Below, piece after piece: positions 46,032 to 54,820 of a stretch of 64,000 nt of DNA. Origin of the DNA: Anaerocolumna sedimenticola (GTDB lineage Bacteria; Bacillota; Clostridia; Lachnospirales; Lachnospiraceae); assembly GCF_009931695.1 (NCBI RefSeq), contig NZ_CP048000.1, positions 1,041,001 through 1,105,000 of the forward strand, in the 5' to 3' direction. The translations under genes and the position numbers were made by a program. Below the pieces are notes generated by a model. It had not been told where the DNA came from. It saw only the letters and a program-made list of their open reading frames with translations, and searched no databases. How positions within the stretch are numbered: the stretch's first letter is position 1; each line of letters opens with the position of its first letter.

Positions 46032-47729
46032 CTACATTTCTTCTGGGCATTGTATTCCTAATAAGTCCATTGCATCTTTTATTATTTTCTGCGTTAAATA
46101 AACCAAAACAAGACGCGCTTCTTTTATACTCTTCTCTGCATTTAATATATTACAATCATGGTAAAACTTATTAAACGATGTAGCCAATCCCCATACATAT
46201 CGAGCTATAACAGATGGTTCATATCTTAACGCAGCTTCTTCTACTTTATCTTCGTATTTACTTAGTTCTTTAACTAATTCATAGCTTACTTCATCAGTCA
46301 GCATATTTACGTTAATTTGCATATTAGCTTTTTCTACATTCCCTTTCCGTAAAATACTTTTCGCACGGGCATAAGTATATTGTATATATGGACCAGATGC
46401 TCCTTCAAAGCTTAATACCTCATCCCAGGAAAAGTTAACATTTTTTATGCGTTGATTGAACAAATCATGAAATATTATTGCCCCAACTCCTACCATCTCA
46501 GCTATTTGTTCTTTATTCTTCAAATTTGAATTTTTTTGAGATATCAATTTATATGAACGATGAATTGCTTCTTTTAGTATATCTTCTGCATAAACAATAT
46601 TGCCTGTTCGAGTTGAAAGTTTTTCTCCCTCAAGACTTACTAGCCCATAAGGTATATGAACCAGCTCTTCTGCCCAATCATATCCCATTTCCTCTATTGC
46701 CTTAAAAACTTGTGCAAAATGTAATTTCTGCTCTAATCCTGTAATGTATAAGCACTTTTCAAAATCATATTTCTTTTTGCGGTAGAGAACAGCAGCCATA
46801 TCACGGGAATGATAGATTGAACTACCATCGCTTTTAGTTATTAAGCAAGGCGGCATATTATATTTTTCAAGACAAACTATATTCGCCCCCTGACTTTCTT
46901 CTAAAAGTCCCTTTTCCTTTAATTCAGTAACCAATGCCGGAACCTTATCCATGTAAAAGCTTTCCCCAATATAATAATCAAATTCAACATTTAATAGTTT
47001 ATAAACCCTTTTAAATTCTTTCAGACTAATTTCTTTAAACCATTTCCAGATTGAAAGTGCCTCCTCGTCTCCCTGCTCCATTTTTGAAAACCAACTTCGT
47101 GCTTCTTCCTTCAATTTAGGATTTCGTTCAGCTTCGGCATTAAAAAGCACATAAATCCGTAATAATTCTTCAATACCGCACTGCTCTACTTTATCTTGTG
47201 AACTCCAGTTTTTATACGCAACTATTAATTTTCCAAATTGTGTACCCCAATCACCTAAATGATTAATTCGAATTACTTTATATCCTAATTTTCTATATAT
47301 TTTATAAAGTGAATTGCCAATCACTGTTGTACGAAGATGCCCAACATGAAAATTCTTGGCTATATTAGGAGATGAATAATCCATACATATAACCTTATTT
47401 TTAAACTCAAAACTGATACCTATATTAAGATTATTGGCTTTCTCGAATATATAGTGGATATAACTACTTTTATTAAGATATATATTAAGATATCCATTAA
47501 TATTTTGTATTTCTGATACAACCCCCTTATCCATATCGTTATCTAAATCACTCTTTAATTGATTTGCTATAATAACAGGTGATTTTTTTATTTTCTTGGA
47601 TAGAGCAAAACATGGAAGTGAATAATCTCCCATTTTTGTTTCTGGTGGAATTTCCAATAACTGTTCTACTTCGTTTTCTGAAAATCCATCCAAATATTTG
47701 ATTATCATTTTACTTAATACCTTTTTCAT
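46032..47729 (-). CDS. argS: Arginyl-tRNA synthetase (island copy)
   Basis: 565 residues, a full-length class I synthetase: N-terminal Add1 domain, ATP site MDYSSPNIAKNFHVGHLRTT (HVGH), RINHLGDWGTQFGKLIVAY, the KMSKS-equivalent EGEKLSTRTGNIV, and the C-terminal anticodon-binding DALR domain ending near PSVIARYVWGLATSFNKFYH. Charges tRNA-Arg in the cytoplasm. Unusually, it lies just inside the tRNA-Cys island, so it may be a second copy in this genome. Its leader encodes an Arg-rich peptide followed by a terminator (47751-47928), pointing to arginine-sensitive attenuation. RBS GGAGGG before ATG 47729. Confidence 0.93.
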   Translation of the reverse strand: MKKVLSKMIIKYLDGFSENEVEQLLEIPPETKMGDYSLPCFALSKKIKKSPVIIANQLKSDLDNDMDKGVVSEIQNINGYLNIYLNKSSYIHYIFEKANNLNIGISFEFKNKVICMDYSSPNIAKNFHVGHLRTTVIGNSLYKIYRKLGYKVIRINHLGDWGTQFGKLIVAYKNWSSQDKVEQCGIEELLRIYVLFNAEAERNPKLKEEARSWFSKMEQGDEEALSIWKWFKEISLKEFKRVYKLLNVEFDYYIGESFYMDKVPALVTELKEKGLLEESQGANIVCLEKYNMPPCLITKSDGSSIYHSRDMAAVLYRKKKYDFEKCLYITGLEQKLHFAQVFKAIEEMGYDWAEELVHIPYGLVSLEGEKLSTRTGNIVYAEDILKEAIHRSYKLISQKNSNLKNKEQIAEMVGVGAIIFHDLFNQRIKNVNFSWDEVLSFEGASGPYIQYTYARAKSILRKGNVEKANMQINVNMLTDEVSYELVKELSKYEDKVEEAALRYEPSVIARYVWGLATSFNKFYHDCNILNAEKSIKEARLVLVYLTQKIIKDAMDLLGIQCPEEM

Positions 47730-47750
47730 ATAATTCCCTCCATTTTTAAA

Positions 47751-47796
47751 TAAAAAAAGAACCGCAAAGATTTATTAAAAATCTAATACGGTTCTG
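47751..47796 (-). terminator. Attenuator terminator before argS
   Basis: Minus strand AGAACCG..TTAGATTT pairs with AAATCT..CGGTTCT, then TTTTTTTAT. It ends only about 22 bp before the argS start, so it must be read through for argS expression. Confidence 0.85.
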
Positions 47797-47871
47797 TATA
47801 TCTGATATTATCCAGCACCGCATAGAAACAAGACGTAAATCGCTTGCAACTATGCGTGAATTCTCACATAA

Positions 47872-47928
47872 TTACAAGAGCTTACGTCTGAATCTACGTC
47901 TTAAGCTAATGTTATTTAATGCCTTCAT
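47872..47928 (-). CDS. Arginine-rich 18-residue leader peptide of argS
   Basis: Reads MKALNNISLRRRFRRKLL then TAA; five of 18 residues are Arg, in the cluster RRRFRR. Ribosome site AAGGAAG lies 5 bases before the ATG. The Arg codons (AGA CGT AGA .. AGA CGT) lie in a segment AAGACGTA that can pair with TACGTCTT at 47831-47838. A further stem CGCATAG/CTATGCG (about 47855 and 47822) could act as anti-terminator. Classic layout of ribosome-mediated attenuation. Confidence 0.78.
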   Translation of the reverse strand: MKALNNISLRRRFRRKLL

Positions 47929-47961
47929 AATATCTTCCTTTCAAATTGTTGTTTGTAGATT

Positions 47962-47990
47962 AACATAGCATTACCAAAAAGTCAATTTAT
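47962..47990 (-). promoter_or_regulatory. Promoter of the argS leader
   Basis: Minus strand TTGACT, 17-bp spacer, TAATCT; transcription would start about 20 bp before the leader-peptide ribosome site. Confidence 0.6.
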
Positions 47991-48038
47991 TATTGTAAAT
48001 ATGTGTACACAAATTATCAATGTGCACATTCTACACTT

Positions 48039-48236
48039 CTTCAAGATGGTATTCTGACTTCATCAGAGTTTGAAAACTATATGATTATGGCAAGAAAGAA
48101 TCAAGTAACGAAGGTTCACCAGGCACCCTTTTATTAGAGAAACGATGGACGCTATTTTACCAAGGTAAAGGAATGTGGAAAGACGAAGCAGATACTGGCA
48201 AGGGACGAGAAGGAATTATATGATAAGCTCTACAAT
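48039..48236 (+). pseudogene. N-terminal remnant of a tyrosine integrase
   Basis: One frame with an internal TAG reads LLQDGILTSSEFENYMI, KNQVTKVHQAPFY, stop, then RNDGRYFTKVKECGKTKQIL and RDEKELYDKLYN. This matches the arm-binding N-terminus of the intact integrase at 60163 (YTRKDGRIFTKVIENGKEKQ, DETELYTKLYDF). The core and catalytic domains are missing. It is the probable former integrase of the older element bounded by 45891 and 53523. Confidence 0.78.
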
Positions 48237-48349
48237 ATATCGATATTGCATTTTAGTGTCTATTTTTCATTTTTATCAATTTACTCTTGACATTGCATTC
48301 CATTATTTTCTATTTTATATGTTAGCACCGTTAACTTTAAGGAGAAACT

Positions 48350-48925
48350 ATGAAACAATCATATCATCACACAAATCTTAGAAATGAATTAATTGAAGTT
48401 GGAATTAAAATGGTACAAGAAGTTGGAGTGGATAAGCTTTCTTTGCGAAAGCTAGCTTCTCTTTGTGGTGTCAGTGAAGCTGCTCCATATAAACATTTTG
48501 CAAGCAAAGAGAATTTGTTGACCGCAATGCAAGAATATGTGACGCAACAGTTGATGAATTGCTTACAAAAAGCTGCTGAATGCACGGAACAAACGAATCC
48601 AACCGAATCAATTTTGCACATGGGCAAAGCCTATGTTCTATTCTTTATGAACAATCCAGAGTACTATGCTTTCCTATTTCTTCATTCGAACCTATCGATT
48701 AACTTATCCGCCAATGAGAATCTAGAGAGTTATCCACCATTTCAGTACTATAGAAATCAGGTGTTTCAAGTGTACCGTGCACTAGGGTACTCTGATGGCA
48801 GAATTCAATACGGACTAATTGCGATGTGGGCAAAAGTTCACGGTATTGTAGCAATCATAGCAATGAAAAATGTTGTCATAGATTTCGAATGGGAACAAGT
48901 ATTGAATCAGATCTTAATTGAATAA
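48350..48925 (+). CDS. TetR/AcrR-family regulator
   Basis: 191 residues. N-terminal TetR helix-turn-helix (NELIEVGIKMVQEVGVDKLS, RKLASLCGVSEAAPYKHFASKE), then a helical ligand-binding domain with a WHG-type ending (MWAKVHGIVAIIAMKNVV). AAGGAGAAACT ribosome site. Transcribed with the alpha/beta hydrolase 64 bp downstream, whose expression it probably controls. Confidence 0.9.
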   Translation: MKQSYHHTNLRNELIEVGIKMVQEVGVDKLSLRKLASLCGVSEAAPYKHFASKENLLTAMQEYVTQQLMNCLQKAAECTEQTNPTESILHMGKAYVLFFMNNPEYYAFLFLHSNLSINLSANENLESYPPFQYYRNQVFQVYRALGYSDGRIQYGLIAMWAKVHGIVAIIAMKNVVIDFEWEQVLNQILIE

Positions 48926-48989
48926 AAGAAAGGATCACTTGAATGATGAAATTATGTAAAAAAACTATCGAAAAAGGAGAAAAATACAT

Positions 48990-50072
48990 ATGTGGTTGAT
49001 TTTAGTAATTGTTGTAATCTGCCTTACAATTATATGTGTGATTTTATTGCCGCCAAGCAAAGGAGAAATCCAGCCGTTTCTTAATGAAGATGATACTGTC
49101 ATTGATGGAAGCATTGCAGAAAAGGTATTTTTTAAGACTAATGGAACGACATTGGGAATGATTCTAGAAGGAAAAGACGTTTCCAAGCCTGTTCTCCTTT
49201 TCTTAGGCGGTGGACCAGGAATACCAGAATATTTTCTGGAACAAGAATATCCCACCAATTTGGCAGATGAATTTGTCGTTTGCTACTTAGAGTACCGTGG
49301 GACTTCCCTTTCCTACGATTCCAAATTAGAGAAAAGTACACTTAGCACAAATCAATACATAACGGATGTGGTTGAGGTAACACGATATCTATGCTCCCGT
49401 TTTGGGCAAGAGAAAGTCTATCTGATGGCTCACTCCTTTGGTACATATATTGCACTAAATACAATAACACAGCATCCAGAACTTTATGAAGCCTATATTG
49501 CTATCTCGCAAATGTGCAACCAATATAAATCCGAATATCTAGCCTATGACTATATGTTGGATTATTACAAAAAGACTGGAAATAAGAAAAAAGTCAAAGC
49601 ATTAGAACAGTCTGACATCAAAGAATCCGAAGAAGTATTTCAGCAGTACCGTACTTCTATGCTCCGTGACAACTCCATGCATGAATTAGGAATTGGGACA
49701 ACCAGAGATATGCATTCCGTGATTCAGAATATTCTGATACCATCTCTAAAATGTAAAGCCTACACCCCAATGGAACGACTCAATATCTATCGAGGTAAAC
49801 TTTTTGCCCAAAAATCTGAAGTTGCAAAAGATGCATGGAGCTTTGATGCATTCACGCAAATTCCTGAAATCCAGATACCAGTCTATTTTCTTGCTGGAGT
49901 ATACGACTACACATGCTGCTATTCCTTGCAGAAAGAATATTACGAGCAATTAGTTGCTCCGTCCAAAGGATTCTATACTTTTCAGGAATCTGCTCATAGT
50001 CCACTCTTCGAAGAACCAAAGAAAGGCTTATATATTATAATTGAGGATGTGAAGCAAAGAGAAACTAAATAA
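48990..50072 (+). CDS. Membrane-anchored alpha/beta hydrolase
   Basis: 360 residues: an N-terminal membrane helix (2-22), then an alpha/beta hydrolase of the proline-iminopeptidase-like group. Oxyanion loop FLGGGPGIPEYF, nucleophile elbow LMAHSFGTYIAL (Ser), acid GVYDYTCCY (Asp) and ESAHSPLFEEP (His). Substrate unknown; peptides or esters are possible. Regulated with the TetR gene upstream. Base composition resembles the neighbours; both genes are probably cargo of the island. Confidence 0.87.
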   Translation: MWLILVIVVICLTIICVILLPPSKGEIQPFLNEDDTVIDGSIAEKVFFKTNGTTLGMILEGKDVSKPVLLFLGGGPGIPEYFLEQEYPTNLADEFVVCYLEYRGTSLSYDSKLEKSTLSTNQYITDVVEVTRYLCSRFGQEKVYLMAHSFGTYIALNTITQHPELYEAYIAISQMCNQYKSEYLAYDYMLDYYKKTGNKKKVKALEQSDIKESEEVFQQYRTSMLRDNSMHELGIGTTRDMHSVIQNILIPSLKCKAYTPMERLNIYRGKLFAQKSEVAKDAWSFDAFTQIPEIQIPVYFLAGVYDYTCCYSLQKEYYEQLVAPSKGFYTFQESAHSPLFEEPKKGLYIIIEDVKQRETK

Positions 50073-50572
50073 GCGGACTAATCTTTATTAAGATTATGTT
50101 CCTCATCCTCAGCAACTGTAGCAAGCAAGAAACAATCGAAATCATTGTGAATGCTCTTTGCGGAATGAATAAATCGACGTACTCATGGATACTCAAACTT
50201 TAATTAGCAAAAGAATCCCTAGAAACCTTGAATCATCCATGTTTTCTAGGGATAAATAAAAAGCACGCGACGGGATTCGAACCATAATCCATCCTACAAA
50301 TACCGAAAAAAAAGGGGGTCATCCACTTCTGATTTATATACACATAATAGTACACATATTTATTGATTGTTTTTGACATTGAGATTTTTCCGAAAGCTAC
50401 CGAACTTGCCTGTCCATGAATTGTCGAGTATAATGACCATAAAACGACAGAAAGAAAGCATTCCCTTAATGATAACTGTGCTACCAACACAGCGATCGGG
50501 AATGCCCTCAAACACCATGATTATTATATCGAACTATTTCTTGGATGACAAGACCTCAAATGATTTTTTTAT
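50073..50572. other. Junction region: terminator, foreign tRNA 3' fragment, transposon left end
   Basis: A 35-codon open stretch at 50097-50204 is of unknown origin. ATCCCTAGAAA/TTTCTAGGGAT (50207-50253) is a hairpin terminator. GCACGCGACGGGATTCGAAC at 50263-50282 is the reverse complement of a tRNA 3' end (T-loop TTCGAAT plus acceptor CGCGTGC) with no tRNA body behind it. From about 50350 the left end of the DDE transposon starts, including GCATTCCC/GGGAATGC repeats near 50458-50506. Confidence 0.6.
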
Positions 50573-51055
50573 GTGAGGAGCAGAGAAACCATTCCTTGCC
50601 CTGATTGTGAGGCAAAATTAACGGTAATAGGAAGCCGTAAGCGAGGACTGATCGAATACAGTGGCGAGAAAAAAGTATTGATTATCCGTAGACTCCGCTG
50701 TCCTGGCTGTGGAAAAATTCATCATGAGTTACCAGACATAATAGTCCCTTACAAACGGTACAGTTCGGAAACCGTAGAACTTATTATCTCGCCTTCCAAA
50801 GAACAGAAAGATGACTATCCCTGTGAACTCAGTACCGCCAAACGCCTCAAGATATGGTTTTTCTTGCTCCGTAACTACTTTAAAAATACCTTGCTATCCC
50901 TGACTTTTCTTTATGATTATGAGGAAGCATTAAGCAAAGAAATACAATGCCTCCTGTTTCGCTTAAATAACAGTTCCGGTTTTAACGGCTGGCTGAAAAA
51001 GCTTGTCCGGTATCTCGTAAATTCCGGCCGGTGGTTACATACCCGTTCTGCGTAG
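50573..51055 (+). CDS. DUF6431-type zinc-binding protein of a transposon
   Basis: 160 residues from GTG 50573 (no good ribosome site seen). Two CxxC pairs (CPDC at 9-12 and CPGC at 43-46), then KIHHELPDIIVPYKRYS, which is the DUF6431 wording. The second half is helical with basic patches. DUF6431 genes are regularly found in front of a DDE transposase and an ExeA-like ATPase, as here, so it is probably an accessory DNA-binding protein for transposition or regulation. Confidence 0.72.
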   Translation: MRSRETIPCPDCEAKLTVIGSRKRGLIEYSGEKKVLIIRRLRCPGCGKIHHELPDIIVPYKRYSSETVELIISPSKEQKDDYPCELSTAKRLKIWFFLLRNYFKNTLLSLTFLYDYEEALSKEIQCLLFRLNNSSGFNGWLKKLVRYLVNSGRWLHTRSA

Positions 51056-51113
51056 ATTCCTTTCCAACGCTTTGTTAGGATACCCTTATCAAAAAAATAA
51101 GGAGATCATTATC

Positions 51114-52460
51114 ATGGAAAACAAAAGAAGCGAGGAAATCGCGGCCAACCGACTGAAAATCATTGCACCACTTATGGATACCACACTGGATAAGGAGAAA
51201 CGGCAGTTATTAAAGGAAGAAATCAGTATCCAGACCGGTTTGTCAGAGCGCACCATAAGAAGATATTTAAATGATTATAAGGAAAAAGGCTTTGAGGGAT
51301 TAAAACCCCAGAGTCCAGGACGTGGTGGTAATTCCATTATTCCGGAAGAGGTGATACAGGAAGCCATTGCACTCCGGAGAGAAGTTCCGAAAAGAAGTAT
51401 TACAGAACTCATACGCATTCTGGAGTGGGAAGGTAAAGCGGAGCCGGGATTTTTACGAAGGAGCACCCTGCAGGACCAGTTAAACTACCGTGGGTATTCC
51501 AGCCGTCAGATGCGGACTTACACAAACAGTGTAACCGGAGCCAGAAGGTTTCAGAAGCCGTGGCGTAATTATCTGTGGCAGAGTGATATTAAATATGGGA
51601 TTTATGTGGATGGGAAGCCAACGTATATGGTTTGTTTTCTGGATGACTGTACCAGACATATTTTACATTCCGAATTCTATCCGACACTGGATCAGAAGAT
51701 TGTTCAGGATTGCTTCCGAAAAGCATTACTTAAGTATGGTGCCCCGGATTCGGTCTATTTCGATAATGGCAAGCAATACCGGACACACTGGATGCAGAGA
51801 GCCTGCGGAAAGCTTGGAATCCGGCTTCTCTATGCGCGTCCGTATTCGCCGGAAGGGAAAGGCAAGCAGGAAAGGTACAACCAGACGGTAGATTCCTTTC
51901 TTCGGGAAGCACAGCTTGCGAAGCCGAAAAATCTGGAAGAACTGAACCGGCTGTATCAGGTATGGATGGAGGAATGCTATCTTCATAAGGCACACAGTTC
52001 CTTACATGGGAAATCCCCTTACGAAGCATATCAATCAGACCGTCATGAACTTAAATTTCTGTCTGCTGAGGCGATAGCGGATGCCTTTCTGGCCTGTGAA
52101 ACAAGAAAGGTGGACAAAAGCGGCTGTATCAGTTTCCTGGGACAGAAATACGAGGTTGAGCTTGGCCTTTCTATGATACATAAGGAGGTAGAGGTGGTTT
52201 ATGACGCCGCTGATATTTCTAAGGTTACGATCGAGTGTAACGGAATGCCCTCCTGTACGGCAGTTCCATTAAAAATCGGAAGCCATTCCGGAGAACGTCC
52301 GAAATTACCGGAATATCGGAATGCAGTTCCCGTAAAGGAATCAAGACTCCTAAAAGCGGCGGCACAGAAAAATAAGGAGCGTCAGATGATACGAAAGACC
52401 GCAATCTCTTTTACTGGAATGAAAACAGAGCAGAAAGACCGAGGTGATGGTAATGTTTGA
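51114..52460 (+). CDS. DDE (rve) transposase of an ATPase-dependent transposon
   Basis: 448 residues from ATG 51114 (AAGGAGAT upstream). N-terminal helix-turn-helix parts (LSERTIRRYLNDYKEKGFEG), an integrase-core catalytic domain with WQSDIKYGIYVDG (D), SVYFDNGKQYRTHW (D) and PEGKGKQERYNQTV (E), and a C-terminal beta-barrel as in Mu/TniA/TnsB-like enzymes. It overlaps the ATPase gene by about 8 bp. Cuts and joins transposon ends with the help of the ATPase. All three acidic residues are intact. Confidence 0.9.
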   Translation: MENKRSEEIAANRLKIIAPLMDTTLDKEKRQLLKEEISIQTGLSERTIRRYLNDYKEKGFEGLKPQSPGRGGNSIIPEEVIQEAIALRREVPKRSITELIRILEWEGKAEPGFLRRSTLQDQLNYRGYSSRQMRTYTNSVTGARRFQKPWRNYLWQSDIKYGIYVDGKPTYMVCFLDDCTRHILHSEFYPTLDQKIVQDCFRKALLKYGAPDSVYFDNGKQYRTHWMQRACGKLGIRLLYARPYSPEGKGKQERYNQTVDSFLREAQLAKPKNLEELNRLYQVWMEECYLHKAHSSLHGKSPYEAYQSDRHELKFLSAEAIADAFLACETRKVDKSGCISFLGQKYEVELGLSMIHKEVEVVYDAADISKVTIECNGMPSCTAVPLKIGSHSGERPKLPEYRNAVPVKESRLLKAAAQKNKERQMIRKTAISFTGMKTEQKDRGDGNV

Positions 52461-53253
52461 AGCGTTCTATGAACTGACTGCACCCCCTTTTTCCAGAAGT
52501 ATTCCAACAGATGCCTTATATATGCCGCAGGAACTCACAGAAATCTTGAACCGGCTCAATTATGTGGCAGAACGCCAGCTTTTTGCTGTACTTACCGGTG
52601 ACTGCGGCACCGGTAAGACAACGATTCTGCGTAAGTTCAGTAATGACCTGAATCACAATCAGTTCAAGTTTCTATATATTTCGGATTCCAAACTGACACC
52701 AAGGAACTTTTACCGTATTCTGCTGGAGCAGATGGGATTTCAAGCAAAGTATAACCGTGGGGATGCTAAAAGACAGCTTCATACGGAAATCGAGATTATG
52801 AAAGCGGTTCATGGAATCCAGCCGGTCTGTGTTTGTGATGAATGCCATCTGCTAAGCCGTGAAATGCTGGAAGAGATACGCTTTTTACTGAATGTAAAGC
52901 TTGATTCGGTCAGCCCAATGGGGCTGATATTAACGGGACAGACGGAACTGTGGCAGAAACTTCAGCTGCAGGCTTACACTGCAATTCGCCAGCGAATTGA
53001 TATTCAGAGCGTACTGAATCACTATGACCGTTCCCAAACGGGAACCTATATCCGTCATCAGATGAAGTATGCCGGAAGCACCGGTGAAGTCTTTACTGAA
53101 GCCGCTATGGATGCCATCCATCAGTATAGTGCCGGAACAGCCAGAATCATAGATAAAGTATGCACCAGCCTTCTGCTCTATGGAAGCCAATCCAGGAAAC
53201 GAATTATTGATGATCATGCAGTAAAACTGGTTCTTGAGGGTGAATTTTCCTAA
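52453..53253 (+). CDS. ExeA/TnsC-like AAA+ ATPase of the transposon
   Basis: 266 residues from ATG 52453 (GAGGTGAT 8 bases upstream; in-frame starts at 52444 and 52447 are possible). Start MFEAFYELTAPPFSRSI is the ExeA-family opening. Walker A TGDCGTGKTT, Walker B VCVCDECHLLS, sensor LILTGQ, arginine-rich IRQRIDIQSV, then a C-terminal lid. By analogy with TnsC/TniB/MuB it selects target DNA and activates the transposase. Confidence 0.88.
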   Translation: MFEAFYELTAPPFSRSIPTDALYMPQELTEILNRLNYVAERQLFAVLTGDCGTGKTTILRKFSNDLNHNQFKFLYISDSKLTPRNFYRILLEQMGFQAKYNRGDAKRQLHTEIEIMKAVHGIQPVCVCDECHLLSREMLEEIRFLLNVKLDSVSPMGLILTGQTELWQKLQLQAYTAIRQRIDIQSVLNHYDRSQTGTYIRHQMKYAGSTGEVFTEAAMDAIHQYSAGTARIIDKVCTSLLLYGSQSRKRIIDDHAVKLVLEGEFS

Positions 53254-53740
53254 GAAGTACAGAAAATGAAGTTTGAATGTACCGAAAAACATAGAAATAT
53301 CGAACACGATGGATAGAAAAAAAGAAAGCCGACTGAGGTAATCGATAAGCTCAGTCGGCAGTAATTCCGGTAGCTGACGGACAAAAGTTCCCGTCTGTTT
53401 TTGGACATAGGACAGCAGTAATAACAATTGATATTAAAACCATTTTAAATATAGCTGGATGTATTAATTCTATATAAAAAATCTCTAAACCCTTATCTTT
53501 TCAAGGTTTAGAGACCATTCTAAGAGGCGACAACCAGATTTGAACTATCAGGCACTTTTGAAAACCGCATAGAAAGGGGATTTCTGAACCCTCTGACATT
53601 TTTGCACCTATTTTGCACCTATTATAAGTTAAGTAACATTTAAACTAACATATACAAGAAACGATATAAAACAAGTATTAAATTTTATTTTTTAGAAATA
53701 TCGGGCGTGCATATTACTAACTAATAATATAGTTTGGTCA
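53254..53740. other. Transposon right end, tRNA terminator and att junction
   Basis: Hairpin GCCGACTGAG/CTCAGTCGGC at 53328-53359 with T-rich minus-strand exit; an AGCTACCG box (53369-53376 on the minus strand), also seen at the left end (50396-50403). TCTCTAAACCCTT/AAGGTTTAGAGA (53483-53514) is a terminator on the minus strand. Then the att core at 53523-53546 and arm-type repeats TTGCACCTATTTTGCACCTA (53605-53624). Confidence 0.65.
53523..53546. other. Left attachment site (attL) of the CRESS-Rep element
   Basis: The 24-bp core AGAGGCGACAACCAGATTTG-AACT is identical to 61451-61474, the 3' end of the tRNA-Cys gene. It defines an integrated unit of about 7.95 kb. Arm-type integrase repeats (TTGCACCTA twice) follow inside the element. 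Confidence 0.9.
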
Positions 53741-54547
53741 TTATTTTATTTCATCTAAAAATGCATCTAAAAGATAAGTCCATGATTGCTCATCTACCGT
53801 AATATTAAATAATTGCGTTATTTTATTCTTTAATTCTATCATGCTTGCCTTACAATGTGCATCACTTTTGAGAACTGCTCCCATTTTTCTAGTATCAACA
53901 GCACACTCATGATACTTCGGATTTCCGAACTCAAAATCTGGTGTATAAATATTGGTATAATCGCTTTGAACTACCCATGCAGCACCCATTTCATTAAGGC
54001 ATGCAGGGCTTTCTAAATATTTATTTGACCATAAAATAATTACAAATGTGTTTAAATTCAAATTGTTTCTAAGAAAATCATATATATTGTTATCTAAAGG
54101 AATTTTATGTAGGGGATGTGATGTATAAATCAACTGATTATTTCTTATTCCCATACCACATATTAACTTTTCTAATGCATCAGCGTACTTCTTATCGTCT
54201 GATTTATGACTTAAGAATATTATAGGATTATTTTTCTCAAGTTTAATTTCACTAGATTCCTTGACAACATAATCATTAAATTTTTCTCCAAATTCTTCAA
54301 TAAGCTTTTTATTTCTATTATGATCTTCTTTATTAGAAACGTACTGATTTGAATGAATTTTACTGATGTTCTCATTATACCAGATACTTATTTGTTCTAA
54401 ATAATATTTTATACTTTCTATATCTCTATCAGAGATTCCCTTACCTAATCCATCTACAAAATTACCGATATTCCCTTTTGATGAATACTGAGTAATTACA
54501 CTTTCTATTCCACCGAATTCTAATTCCAGTTTTTTTAACAAATCCAT
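53741..54547 (-). CDS. TIR-domain protein (candidate antiphage NADase)
   Basis: 268 residues. The N-terminal 100 residues are helical and of unknown type. A TIR domain then starts at about 106: NPIIFLSHKSDDKKYADALE (strand A and BB-loop region), YTSHPLHKIPLDNNI, TFVIILWSNKYLESPACLNE with the likely catalytic Glu (E186), and MGAAWVVQSD. Bacterial TIR proteins in defence systems degrade NAD+ or make cyclic ADP-ribose signals. It is the first gene inside attL, a typical cargo position. No ThsA-like or SIR2 partner nearby. RBS GAGGAG upstream. Confidence 0.85.
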   Translation of the reverse strand: MDLLKKLELEFGGIESVITQYSSKGNIGNFVDGLGKGISDRDIESIKYYLEQISIWYNENISKIHSNQYVSNKEDHNRNKKLIEEFGEKFNDYVVKESSEIKLEKNNPIIFLSHKSDDKKYADALEKLICGMGIRNNQLIYTSHPLHKIPLDNNIYDFLRNNLNLNTFVIILWSNKYLESPACLNEMGAAWVVQSDYTNIYTPDFEFGNPKYHECAVDTRKMGAVLKSDAHCKASMIELKNKITQLFNITVDEQSWTYLLDAFLDEIK

Positions 54548-54820
54548 CCTTTAACTCTCCTCATTCTAATTTCATTTATATTTTTAAGAATGATATTGCT
54601 ATCAATTAACGTGCTTACATAAATTAATTGTATCAGTATTATTAAATAAGTACTCTGCTACTATATCCACTAAATTATTATTCAATATTATCATAAGTTT
54701 CCTTATCACTGACTTTAAATACTTTATTATTTTAAAAACTTTACAGCAATGAACGAAAATCTCCATATCTGTATTTTATTTTAAACACTCCATAACCAAC
54801 AAGGGGTTGTATTTTAGTTA

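Noticed and set aside
47730..47940. T-box riboswitch upstream of argS
   Set aside because: No T-box sequence or specifier-loop layout; an Arg-rich leader peptide and terminator explain the region better.
50367..50576. 69-codon open frame ending at the DUF6431 start codon
   Set aside because: No recognisable protein; it runs through inverted repeats of the transposon end and lacks a ribosome site.
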